Shown one piece after another: positions 1-4,860 of a stretch of DNA of 5,041 bases. Position 1 is the first letter of the stretch. Each line of letters starts with the position of its first letter. The stretch is taken from assembly GCA_934122385.1 (NCBI GenBank), contig CAKOWP010000071.1, forward strand, positions 1 through 5,041, read 5' to 3'. A model generated the notes under the pieces. The model was not told where the DNA came from. It worked only from the letters and a program-made list of their open reading frames with translations, and ran no database searches. This DNA comes from an uncultured Clostridia bacterium (GTDB lineage Bacteria > Bacillota > Clostridia > TANB77 > CAG-508). Made by a program: the position numbers and the translations under genes.

Positions 1-2
1 TG

Positions 3-905
3 GAACTTACAGAAAAATATAAAATAATTGATGAAATACCATTTGATTTTTCTAGAAGACGCTTATCAGTTATTGTATCAGATGGAGAAAAAAGACAATT
101 AATTACAAAAGGTGCAGTAGAAGAAATTTTAAGCATTTGTACTATGGTTGATTATAAAGGACAAGTTAGCAAAATAACAAAAGAAATTAAAGATAATATC
201 AAAAAAATCAGTAAACAATTAAACAAAGAAGGTTTAAGAGTTATTGCAGTATGTCAAAAAAATGATATGGAAAATAAATCAAATTTTGAAGTATCAGACG
301 AGAAAAATATGATATTGCTTGGATTTATAGGATTCTTAGACCCACCAAAAGAAAGTGCGAAAGAATCTATCAAAAGATTAAATAAAGCAGGAATTAGAGT
401 TATAGTTCTTACTGGTGATAATGCTGATGTAACTAGATGTGTATGTGAAAAAGTGGGAATAAATTCTAGAAATATTGTATTAGGAAGTCAAATCGAAAAA
501 CTTCCAGATATTGGAGTAATGCGTTTATTAAAAAAGACAAATATATTTGCAAAACTTTCCCCAATACAAAAAGCCAGAATTGTAAGACTATTAAGACAAA
601 ATGGAAATGTAGTAGGATATATGGGAGATGGAATCAATGACAGCCCATCATTAACAAACTCAGATGTAGGTGTATCAGTAGATACAGCAGTTGATATTGC
701 AAAAGAATCAGCAGACATTATTTTACTTGAAAAAGATTTAAATGTTTTACTAGACGGTGTAGAAGAGCGGAAGACGTACATTTGTAAATTTAATGAAATA
801 TATCAAAATGGCAACAAGTTTCAATTTTGGAGAAGTTGTATCTGTAATTGTAGCAAGTATATTTTTGCCATTTTTACCAGAAACACCAATTCAATTATTA
901 GTTGA
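3..905 (+). CDS. mgtA: Mg2+-type P-type ATPase (MgtA-like), 5'-truncated, ends early by frameshift
   Basis: This is the cytoplasmic ATP-binding and phosphorylation half of a magnesium-transporting P-type ATPase (P3B, MgtA/MgtB family), which imports Mg2+ at the cell membrane. The reading frame is open from base 3 and its start lies before the window. Counting base 3 as residue 1, I see the nucleotide-binding KGA at 36-38, DPPKES at 113-118, the P-domain TGDN at 137-140 and the hinge motif GDGIND at 208-213. These are followed by the MgtA-typical stretch SVDTAVDIAKESADIILLEK. The phosphorylated Asp (DKTGT) must lie upstream of the window. Coding homology stops at residue 255 (GAG, 765-767). 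The last ~45 residues, to the stop at 905, are out-of-frame sequence. Family assignment is secure. Whether the gene is truly broken or the extra base is a sequencing error is open. Confidence 0.9.
   Translation, partial: ELTEKYKIIDEIPFDFSRRRLSVIVSDGEKRQLITKGAVEEILSICTMVDYKGQVSKITKEIKDNIKKISKQLNKEGLRVIAVCQKNDMENKSNFEVSDEKNMILLGFIGFLDPPKESAKESIKRLNKAGIRVIVLTGDNADVTRCVCEKVGINSRNIVLGSQIEKLPDIGVMRLLKKTNIFAKLSPIQKARIVRLLRQNGNVVGYMGDGINDSPSLTNSDVGVSVDTAVDIAKESADIILLEKDLNVLLDGVEERKTYICKFNEIYQNGNKFQFWRSCICNCSKYIFAIFTRNTNSIIS
765..771 (+). other. Single-base (+1) frameshift inside the mgtA-like gene
   Basis: Up to GAG at 765-767 the ATPase reads in the frame of base 3 (LLDGVEE). From GGA at 769-771 it reads in the next frame (GRRTFVNLMKYIKMAT). 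Removing the C at 768 joins them as DGVEE-GRRTFVNLMKY, which matches the expected family sequence without a gap. The site (GAGCGGA) is not a homopolymer or short repeat, so simple slippage does not explain it. It is either a true inactivating insertion or an assembly error. Confidence 0.85.
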
Positions 906-1398
906 AGGCTTGATATACGACTTTGGACAAATGACATTACCATTTGATCATGTTGACAAAGAACAGTTAGAAAAACCAAAGAAGCTAGATATCAAAAGTT
1001 TAAAAAGATTTATGCTATTTATGGGACCTGTAAGTTCAGCATTTGACATTGTTGTATTTTTAACATTATGGTTTGTATTTAAATTAAGAGATGTATCACA
1101 TTTTCAAACTATTTGGTTTACTTACAGTATAGTTTCAAACTTAGTTGGAATGCATATTATAAGAACTGCGAAAGTTCCGTTCATTCAAAGTAATGCTCAT
1201 AAATATGTATATGCATCATCAATTTTATTGATATTAGTTGGTATTGTTGTGCCATTTACAACATTGGGTAATGCAATTGGACTTGTACCTATTGGTGCAA
1301 AATATTTGTTTATGATTTTTGTTGTTACATTTTTGTATTGTATTATTGCTTCTTTTGCGAAGAGAGTGTATATTAAAAAATATAAAGAGTGGATTTAA
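793..1398 (+). CDS. mgtA: MgtA-like P-type ATPase, C-terminal membrane half (frame-shifted continuation)
   Basis: This is the continuation of the upstream ATPase in the +1 frame. Family-like sequence actually resumes at base 769 (GRRTFVNLMKYIKMAT), so the ATG at 793 is only the first in-frame Met inside the gene, and no ribosome binding site precedes it. It encodes the C-terminal transmembrane block. Counting from that Met, about six hydrophobic segments occur at residues 12-28, 30-48, 72-95, 106-125, 139-158 and 171-193, matching M5-M10 of P-type ATPases. MgtA-specific stretches are visible: FNFGEVVSVIVASIFLPFLP, PFDHVDKEQLEKP, GPVSSAFDI and HIIRTAKVPFIQS. The natural end (KEWI, stop at 1396-1398) is intact. 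Alone it could not pump ions. If the extra base at 768 is an error, the two pieces form one full C-terminal half. Confidence 0.88.
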   Translation: MKYIKMATSFNFGEVVSVIVASIFLPFLPETPIQLLVEGLIYDFGQMTLPFDHVDKEQLEKPKKLDIKSLKRFMLFMGPVSSAFDIVVFLTLWFVFKLRDVSHFQTIWFTYSIVSNLVGMHIIRTAKVPFIQSNAHKYVYASSILLILVGIVVPFTTLGNAIGLVPIGAKYLFMIFVVTFLYCIIASFAKRVYIKKYKEWI

Positions 1399-1440
1399 TG
1401 AGACAAGTGGGACAGTCCTAATTTGTCTCATTCTTTTGTT
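1397..1440 (+). terminator. Rho-independent terminator / palindrome after mgtA-like gene
   Basis: A perfect 10-bp inverted repeat (AATGAGACAA at 1397-1406, TTGTCTCATT at 1423-1432) is followed by a T-rich run (CTTTTGTTG). The left arm starts inside the ATPase stop codon. The 16-base loop holds a small nested GGAC/GTCC symmetry. It would end transcription of the ATPase gene before the pilin-like unit begins. The unusually long, symmetric arms suggest it may also be a dispersed palindromic repeat. Confidence 0.75.
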
Positions 1441-1471
1441 GTATTTTGTTGAAAATTATTATTTATTTTTA

Positions 1472-1500
1472 TTGACTTTTTCTTTTACTAAATGTAAAAT
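1472..1500 (+). promoter_or_regulatory. Sigma-A-type promoter of the pilin-like pair
   Basis: TTGACT (1472-1477) and TAAAAT (1495-1500) are separated by exactly 17 bases, close to the housekeeping consensus. Transcription would start near 1507, giving a leader of about 73 bases before the ATG at 1580. It sits just after the ATPase terminator and is the only convincing promoter ahead of the two pilin-like genes. Confidence 0.6.
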
Positions 1501-1509
1501 ATGAATTGA

Positions 1510-1531
1510 TATACATACAATATTGTGTATA
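1510..1531 (+). promoter_or_regulatory. AT-rich palindrome at the predicted transcription start
   Basis: The perfect palindrome ACAATATTGT (1517-1526) is flanked by TATAC (1510-1514) and GTATA (1527-1531), which also pair. It lies at the predicted start point of the 1472-1500 promoter, a position typical of a repressor operator. It could also form a weak RNA hairpin ahead of a T-rich stretch. In such AT-rich DNA it may be chance, and no regulator is encoded here. Confidence 0.25.
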
Positions 1532-1541
1532 CATATTTTTA

Positions 1542-1804
1542 TTTTTAATTGGAAAAAATAACAAAGGAGGAAAACAAAAATGAGAAAGATGACAAATGAA
1601 AGTCTTGGGGCTGTACACACAGGGAGTTTAAAAGAAAATAAAAAGAAAAATATAAAAGGAATAACACTTGTAGCATTAGTGGTAACAATTATAATATTAT
1701 TAATTTTGGCGGGAATTTCAATATCTGTTTTAACAAAGACAGGGCTATTTGAAAAAGCAAAACAAGCAGAACAAAAATCTAAAGATGCACAAGAATTAGA
1801 AAAT
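1542..1804 (+). repeat. Direct repeat copy 1: RBS region plus pilin-like head
   Basis: This 263-base block covers 38 bases of leader including the AAAGGAGG site and the first 75 codons of the first pilin-like gene. It aligns without gaps to 2659-2921. The encoded residues are 69/75 identical, and many differences are synonymous third-base changes. Similarity fades soon after residue 75, so the repeated unit is 'RBS plus export/anchor head', not the whole gene. Confidence 0.9.
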
Positions 1805-2650
1805 GAAACATTAGGGAAATATGAAGATGAAATTGGTAAATATGTTAGTAGCACTAGAAATGAGGAAAGTACTTTATTATCAAGTACAGAAATATCTAAC
1901 AACTATATAGGTGCTAGGAAAATAACTTTAAATATAGATTTAAAATCAAATAATATTAATAATATTGCTGCATATGTTGTATTCAACAATAAAGACAACA
2001 AAATAGTTAGAGTAACAGACAATATAACCAATCAGATAGAAATAAATAACTTAGAACAAAATACAGAATATGGTTTGACAGTAAAATTATTAGATAAATA
2101 TGGAAGATTTTCAAAATCATCTAATACAGTTAATATTAAAACAATATCTGGGGAATATTTATATCAAGAAGGTGTAGAAAATAAAAGCATTGATGCTGCA
2201 TCAGGAGGATACCAAGGAACATTAGAGAAAAAAGATAAATATCTATTTGGAAATATGAACAATAATAGTAATTCTTACACAAATCTTTGTTGGTGGCATT
2301 TTAAAGATAAAATTGATTTAACAAATATTAGCAAAGTATATATAGAATTTTACGATATAATAATGGATAATTCAAGTACTTCAATTTTTATAAATGCATT
2401 TTCAAATATCAATGATAAAACAACGTTTGGTTATGCCACGGACTGCTATGCTGTAGATTCATATACAAGCAATAGCTCTGATTCCAATACAGAAAAAAAG
2501 TTGACATTAGATGTATCAGGATTAACAGGTGAATATTATATAGGATTTGGTGGCGTAAGTGTTCCTAATTATAAAGGATATGGTTATGATAATAAATATA
2601 CAGGTAGTGTTAGTTATAAAATAAAAAGTATATTTTATGAATATAATTAA
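1580..2650 (+). CDS. Type IV pilin-like surface protein with FN3-like and beta-rich C-terminal domains
   Basis: A 356-residue protein exported and anchored by a prepilin-type head. The start is set by AAAGGAGG at 1563-1570, nine bases upstream of the ATG. Residues 1-27 form a long, Lys-rich leader ending in Gly27. The expected prepilin peptidase cut falls before ITLVALVVTIIILLILAG (28-45), a hydrophobic helix that continues as an amphipathic Lys/Glu-rich helix to about residue 89. The usual Glu at mature position 5 is Ala32. Residues ~112-188 look like a fibronectin type III fold (LEQNTEYGLTVKLLDKYG, then SNTVNIKT). Residues ~191-356 form an aromatic- and Asn/Ser-rich beta domain (KIDLTNISKVYIEF, LTLDVSGLTGEYYIGFGG) of a style seen in Firmicutes phage tail proteins. 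It is the first gene of a two-gene unit, with 46 bases to the next. Its role, perhaps adhesion or binding, is inferred. It could be a pseudopilin-like display protein rather than a filament subunit. Confidence 0.85.
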   Translation: MRKMTNESLGAVHTGSLKENKKKNIKGITLVALVVTIIILLILAGISISVLTKTGLFEKAKQAEQKSKDAQELENETLGKYEDEIGKYVSSTRNEESTLLSSTEISNNYIGARKITLNIDLKSNNINNIAAYVVFNNKDNKIVRVTDNITNQIEINNLEQNTEYGLTVKLLDKYGRFSKSSNTVNIKTISGEYLYQEGVENKSIDAASGGYQGTLEKKDKYLFGNMNNNSNSYTNLCWWHFKDKIDLTNISKVYIEFYDIIMDNSSTSIFINAFSNINDKTTFGYATDCYAVDSYTSNSSDSNTEKKLTLDVSGLTGEYYIGFGGVSVPNYKGYGYDNKYTGSVSYKIKSIFYEYN

Positions 2651-2658
2651 TAATATAA

Positions 2659-2921
2659 TTTTTAATTGAGAAAAATAACAAAGGAGAAGATGAAAAATGA
2701 AAAAAACAACAAACGAAAGCCTTGAGGCTGTACACACAGGGAGCTTAAAAGAAAATAAAAAGAAAAATATAAAAGGAATTACACTTGTAGCATTAGTAAT
2801 AACAATTATAATATTACTAATTTTAGCAGGAATTTCAATATCTGCTTTAACACAGACAGGACTATTTGAAAAAGCAAAACAAGCAGAACAAAAATCCAAA
2901 GATGCACAAGAATTAGAAAAT
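2659..2921 (+). repeat. Direct repeat copy 2: RBS region plus pilin-like head
   Basis: Second copy of the 263-base block at 1542-1804, again 38 bases of leader followed by 75 codons. The shared leader runs TTTTTAATTG, then AAAAATAACAAAGGAG. The exact match in overall length with no gaps shows a duplication of the leader and head as one unit. Confidence 0.9.
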
Positions 2922-3308
2922 TTAACCTTAGGAAGTTATGAAAATTCAATAAATGAAATCATTTCAACAGGTAGTAGAGAAGAAAACAGTAACAATAATC
3001 AGTACAGTTTAGAAGAAAAAACAATTGGAACATGGATAGATGGAAAAACTATATATAGTAAAATGATAGATATGGGAACAAATTTTTCAATAGACGAGAA
3101 AAATGTTGATATTGAAAAAATTATTCAAAATATTGACTTCCCAGTAAAAGCCCAAATATATATGATAGACACAAAAAACAATGCTAAAACTTATACTCCA
3201 TGCCAATTATGGTTATATTCTGGAAGTTGGAAGATTACACCAATAGATAGTTGGAACGCAGGTTTAACTAGACATGTTTATTTTTATGTAGAATACACTA
3301 AAAATTAA
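2697..3308 (+). CDS. Type IV pilin-like surface protein with phage-tail-type C-terminal module
   Basis: A 203-residue paralogue of the preceding gene. The start is set by AAAGGAG at 2680-2686, ten bases from the ATG. The ATG at 2690 is out of frame and opens only an 11-codon frame. Residues 1-27 are the same Lys-rich leader ending in Gly27. ITLVALVITIIILLILAG (28-45) is the hydrophobic helix, again with Ala at mature position 5. The charged helix GLFEKAKQAEQKSKDAQELEN (55-75) is identical to the paralogue. After a Ser/Asn linker (~90-102), residues 103-203 carry YSLEEKTIGTWIDGKTIY, a hallmark of modules ending Firmicutes phage tail and baseplate proteins, and finish with HVYFYVEYTKN, also typical of them. 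It is probably cotranscribed with the gene before it and followed by a terminator at 3328. Surface binding is inferred. Confidence 0.82.
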   Translation: MKKTTNESLEAVHTGSLKENKKKNIKGITLVALVITIIILLILAGISISALTQTGLFEKAKQAEQKSKDAQELENLTLGSYENSINEIISTGSREENSNNNQYSLEEKTIGTWIDGKTIYSKMIDMGTNFSIDEKNVDIEKIIQNIDFPVKAQIYMIDTKNNAKTYTPCQLWLYSGSWKITPIDSWNAGLTRHVYFYVEYTKN

Positions 3309-3327
3309 ATTTTTAATTATAAATTAA

Positions 3328-3357
3328 GTCATGCATTAAAATTTGCATGACATTTTT
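3328..3357 (+). terminator. Rho-independent terminator after the pilin-like pair
   Basis: GTCATGCA (3328-3335) and TGCATGAC (3344-3351) form a perfect 8-bp stem with an 8-base loop, followed by ATTTTT. It lies 20 bases after the second pilin-like stop codon and closes that transcription unit. Confidence 0.8.
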
Positions 3358-3412
3358 GTTGAAAATTATAAAAAATAAAGTACAAGTTTTATCACAAAGG
3401 AGATGCTTTTTT

Positions 3413-3695
3413 TTGAATAGAAAAAAAGAAGAGAAAAAACAAAGAAATAAACATATTAGAAGATTTAGTAAGAATAATAAACCAATATTTTCCAGAATTA
3501 ATAAATAAGTTTGAAGGCTTAATAGAGGTAAGATTTCAGACATATGCAAAATATAAAATGAAAGTTATATTTATAGTAGGGCTAATGAATTTTTCAATAA
3601 CTGTGAATAGTAACCGACTGTTTACTTTTTTTCTGAAAATTTTGAAAATTTCTGACAAATCAAAAAAATATAATATAATAATTATTAGTTTATAG
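3413..3695 (+). pseudogene. Decayed reading frame, possibly a transposase N-terminus
   Basis: A good ribosome site AAAGGAG (3396-3402) precedes a TTG at 3413 that opens a Lys/Arg-rich frame (NRKKEEKKQRNKHI), closed at 3506-3508. The more protein-like sequence continues in another frame, from about 3450 to the stop at 3693-3695. It contains NILEDLVRIINQYFPELINK, then FEGLIEVRFQTYAKYKMKVI. This pattern (charged head, a 'FPxLIxxFxxLxDxR' stretch, Tyr-rich 'YxxYxMKVI', then a hydrophobic helix) resembles the start of DDE-type insertion-sequence transposases from memory. The catalytic part is absent, and a frameshift lies near 3450-3458. The assignment is tentative: it could be a remnant of another gene. 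The rest of 3361-3779 holds only a promoter and leader. Confidence 0.35.
3652..3679 (+). promoter_or_regulatory. Probable promoter of the 123-residue protein gene
   Basis: CTGACA (3652-3657) and a perfect TATAAT (3674-3679) are 16 bases apart. A second overlapping TATAAT sits at 3669-3674. Transcription would start near 3686, leaving a leader of about 94 bases before the ATG at 3780. The promoter lies within the decayed frame, as if it arose or was retained when that gene degenerated. Confidence 0.45.
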
Positions 3696-3713
3696 TTTAA
3701 ATTAAAATAATAT

Positions 3714-3770
3714 CTCCTTTGGGGAATTGTACATATATAGTGACATAACAACAAATAATTTTAAAGGAGG
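3714..3770 (+). promoter_or_regulatory. Leader with anti-Shine-Dalgarno pairing
   Basis: CTCCTTT at 3714-3720 is exactly complementary to AAAGGAG at 3763-3769, the ribosome site of the next gene. Flanking G-T wobbles could extend the 7-bp stem inward. Both arms fall inside the predicted leader RNA and enclose 42 bases. Folding would hide the ribosome site, so translation could be conditional. No known riboswitch class is recognised in the loop. Confidence 0.35.
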
Positions 3771-3779
3771 AGCAAACTT

Positions 3780-4151
3780 ATGAAAAGAAAACAACCTATT
3801 ATTATACCTATGGAGGAGATGACACAAGTTTTACTGGATAGAGCGTATTCTTGTGATATATCTAAGGAACAACTTCTTAAAATGTTTTCAGACTGCATTG
3901 AAAAGAAGTGGATGGAAGAGGAGAAGATGTTCAAGAAAAAAGTTGAAATATATCTTAAAAATAATCAACATTATATTGAATCATATGAAGCTGATTTTTA
4001 TAACCAAGCATTTGAATATAAGGATGCTGGAAGTAATTATTTAAAATTTAAAAGTGAATTTGATTTAAGTCAAAGATATAAATTTTATCTTGAAATTATA
4101 TGTGCAATGTACAAGCTTTATAAAAACATGAATTATGGAATACCCGTTTAA
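3780..4151 (+). CDS. Hypothetical protein, 123 residues
   Basis: I do not recognise this protein. The gene looks real: a strong AAAGGAGG (3763-3770) sits nine bases before the ATG, and a promoter lies upstream. The predicted product is soluble, with no signal peptide and no membrane segment. It is rich in Lys, Glu, Tyr and Met and probably mostly helical. Residues ~10-60 are charged (LLDRAYSCDISKEQLLKMF, then KKWMEEEKMFKKKVEIYL). Residues ~64-118 are rich in aromatics (QHYIESYEADFYNQAFEY, YKFYLEIICAMYKLYKNM). Two well-spaced Cys (25, 38) and one near the end (109) do not form a metal motif. It stands between the decayed frame and mntP, with mntP on its own promoter. It could be a small regulator or accessory protein of a mobile element; the sequence does not decide this. 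Confidence 0.6.
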   Translation: MKRKQPIIIPMEEMTQVLLDRAYSCDISKEQLLKMFSDCIEKKWMEEEKMFKKKVEIYLKNNQHYIESYEADFYNQAFEYKDAGSNYLKFKSEFDLSQRYKFYLEIICAMYKLYKNMNYGIPV

Positions 4152-4178
4152 TGGGTGGTTGTGATTGTTTAAAAATCA

Positions 4179-4207
4179 TTGAAAAATCTCCAAAAATGTG
4201 ATATAAA
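4179..4207 (+). promoter_or_regulatory. Extended -10 promoter of mntP
   Basis: TTGAAA (4179-4184) and TATAAA (4202-4207) are separated by 17 bases. TGA directly before the -10 box gives the TGn extended motif. The predicted start near 4214 leaves about 52 bases of leader. The -35 box coincides with an in-frame TTG that would otherwise look like a longer mntP start, which argues against that start. Confidence 0.6.
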
Positions 4208-4226
4208 TAACATAAAAAATTTTAAG

Positions 4227-4257
4227 CCTAATAGAATTAAATATAAAAAATTAGGAG
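4227..4257 (+). promoter_or_regulatory. Possible hairpin over the mntP ribosome site
   Basis: CCTAAT (4227-4232) is complementary to ATTAGG (4250-4255), which overlaps the AGGAG ribosome site (4253-4257). A 6-bp stem with a 17-base loop could partly mask translation start. The stem is short and AT-rich, so this is only a suggestion. Confidence 0.22.
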
Positions 4258-4265
4258 ATGAAAAC

Positions 4266-4832
4266 ATGGGAATAATAGAACTAATAATGTTAAGCATAGG
4301 GCTTGGAATGGATGCATTTGCGGTGTCAATATGCAAAGGAATATCAATGAAAAAAATGAACTGGAAAAAAGCATGCATAATAGGTCTATATTTTGGTGGA
4401 TTCCAAGCAATAATGCCTGTTATAGGCTATTTTTTAGGTTCGACATTTGAAAACATTATAACAAACTTTGACCACTGGATTGCATTTATTTTATTAGCAA
4501 TAATCGGTGGAAATATGATAAAAGAATCGTTTTGCAAAGAAAGTGAAAATATAAGTAGTGATGTAGGCTTTAAAACTATGATTATATTAGCAATTGCAAC
4601 AAGTATAGATGCACTAGCAGTAGGAATAACATTTGCATTTTTCAATGTTAATTTAATTTTAGCAATAGCACTTATAGGAACAATTACATTTGTATTATCA
4701 GTAATTGGAACAAAAGTAGGAAATAGATTTGGAGACAAATACGAAAATAAAGCAGAGCTTGTAGGTGGAATTATTCTTATTTTGTTAGGGCTAAAAATAT
4801 TATTAGAACATTTGGGAATATTGAATTTTTAA
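4266..4832 (+). CDS. mntP: Manganese efflux pump MntP
   Basis: MntP (formerly DUF204) exports Mn2+ across the cell membrane and protects against manganese overload. The 188-residue length is normal for the family. The ATG at 4266 has AGGAG at 4253-4257, eight bases upstream. An in-frame TTG at 4179 would add 29 residues but lies in the -35 box. The two family repeats are clear: GMDAFAVS with Asp16, and TSIDALAVG with Asp115. These are the conserved membrane acidic residues of the inverted halves. GGN at 81-83, GTKVGNRFG at 148-156 and a final GGIILILLGLKIL (167-179) are also typical. About six membrane segments occur at 3-23, 36-57, 69-86, 104-125, 130-149 and 163-183. Its own extended -10 promoter precedes it. 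I see no yybP-ykoY manganese riboswitch in the short leader. No clear terminator follows. A broken cysteine desulfurase starts 28 bases later. Confidence 0.93.
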   Translation: MGIIELIMLSIGLGMDAFAVSICKGISMKKMNWKKACIIGLYFGGFQAIMPVIGYFLGSTFENIITNFDHWIAFILLAIIGGNMIKESFCKESENISSDVGFKTMIILAIATSIDALAVGITFAFFNVNLILAIALIGTITFVLSVIGTKVGNRFGDKYENKAELVGGIILILLGLKILLEHLGILNF

Positions 4833-4860
4833 ATATTTATAAGATTAAAAGGAAACAAGA

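Noticed and set aside
488..781. Minus-strand frames within the ATPase, and likewise within the pilin-like genes (1459-1902, 2522-2899) and mntP (4169-4378, 4427-4738)
   Set aside because: All lie antisense to well-supported genes, lack ribosome sites, and show the Phe/Ile/Ser-rich composition expected of reversed AT-rich coding DNA.
1444..1459. 16-base sequence TTTTGTTGAAAATTAT shared with 3354-3369, after both terminators
   Set aside because: In DNA this AT-rich, a match of this length can arise by chance, and the flanks do not align further.
1319..1504. Open frame spanning the ATPase end and the intergenic region
   Set aside because: It overlaps the ATPase in another frame, runs through the terminator and promoter, has no ribosome site, and has no protein-like pattern.
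2690..2725. ATG at 2690 as start of the second pilin-like gene
   Set aside because: It is only 3 bases from the ribosome site and in another frame, which stops after 11 codons. The ATG at 2697 gives the conserved head.
3307..3318. Third copy of the TTTTTAATT motif that begins the repeated leader
   Set aside because: Only about 10 AT-only bases match and no RBS or head follows, so it is not supported as a third cassette.
3313..3754. Two minus-strand frames (3313-3549, 3536-3754) in the gene-poor stretch
   Set aside because: No ribosome site or recognisable domain. The first crosses the terminator, and the plus strand gives a more protein-like reading of the same bases.
3853..4044. Open frame inside the 123-residue gene
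   Set aside because: It is a shadow of the better-supported frame at 3780-4151, with no ribosome site of its own.
4142..4156. ACCC/GGGT hairpin at the end of the 123-residue gene as a terminator
   Set aside because: The stem is only 4 bp and no T-run follows directly, so it is too weak to call.
4179..4265. Longer mntP start at TTG 4179, adding 29 residues
   Set aside because: The added residues are Lys/Asn-rich and unlike the family. The TTG is the -35 box of a good promoter, and the ATG at 4266 has a well-placed AGGAG and gives the normal 188-residue length.
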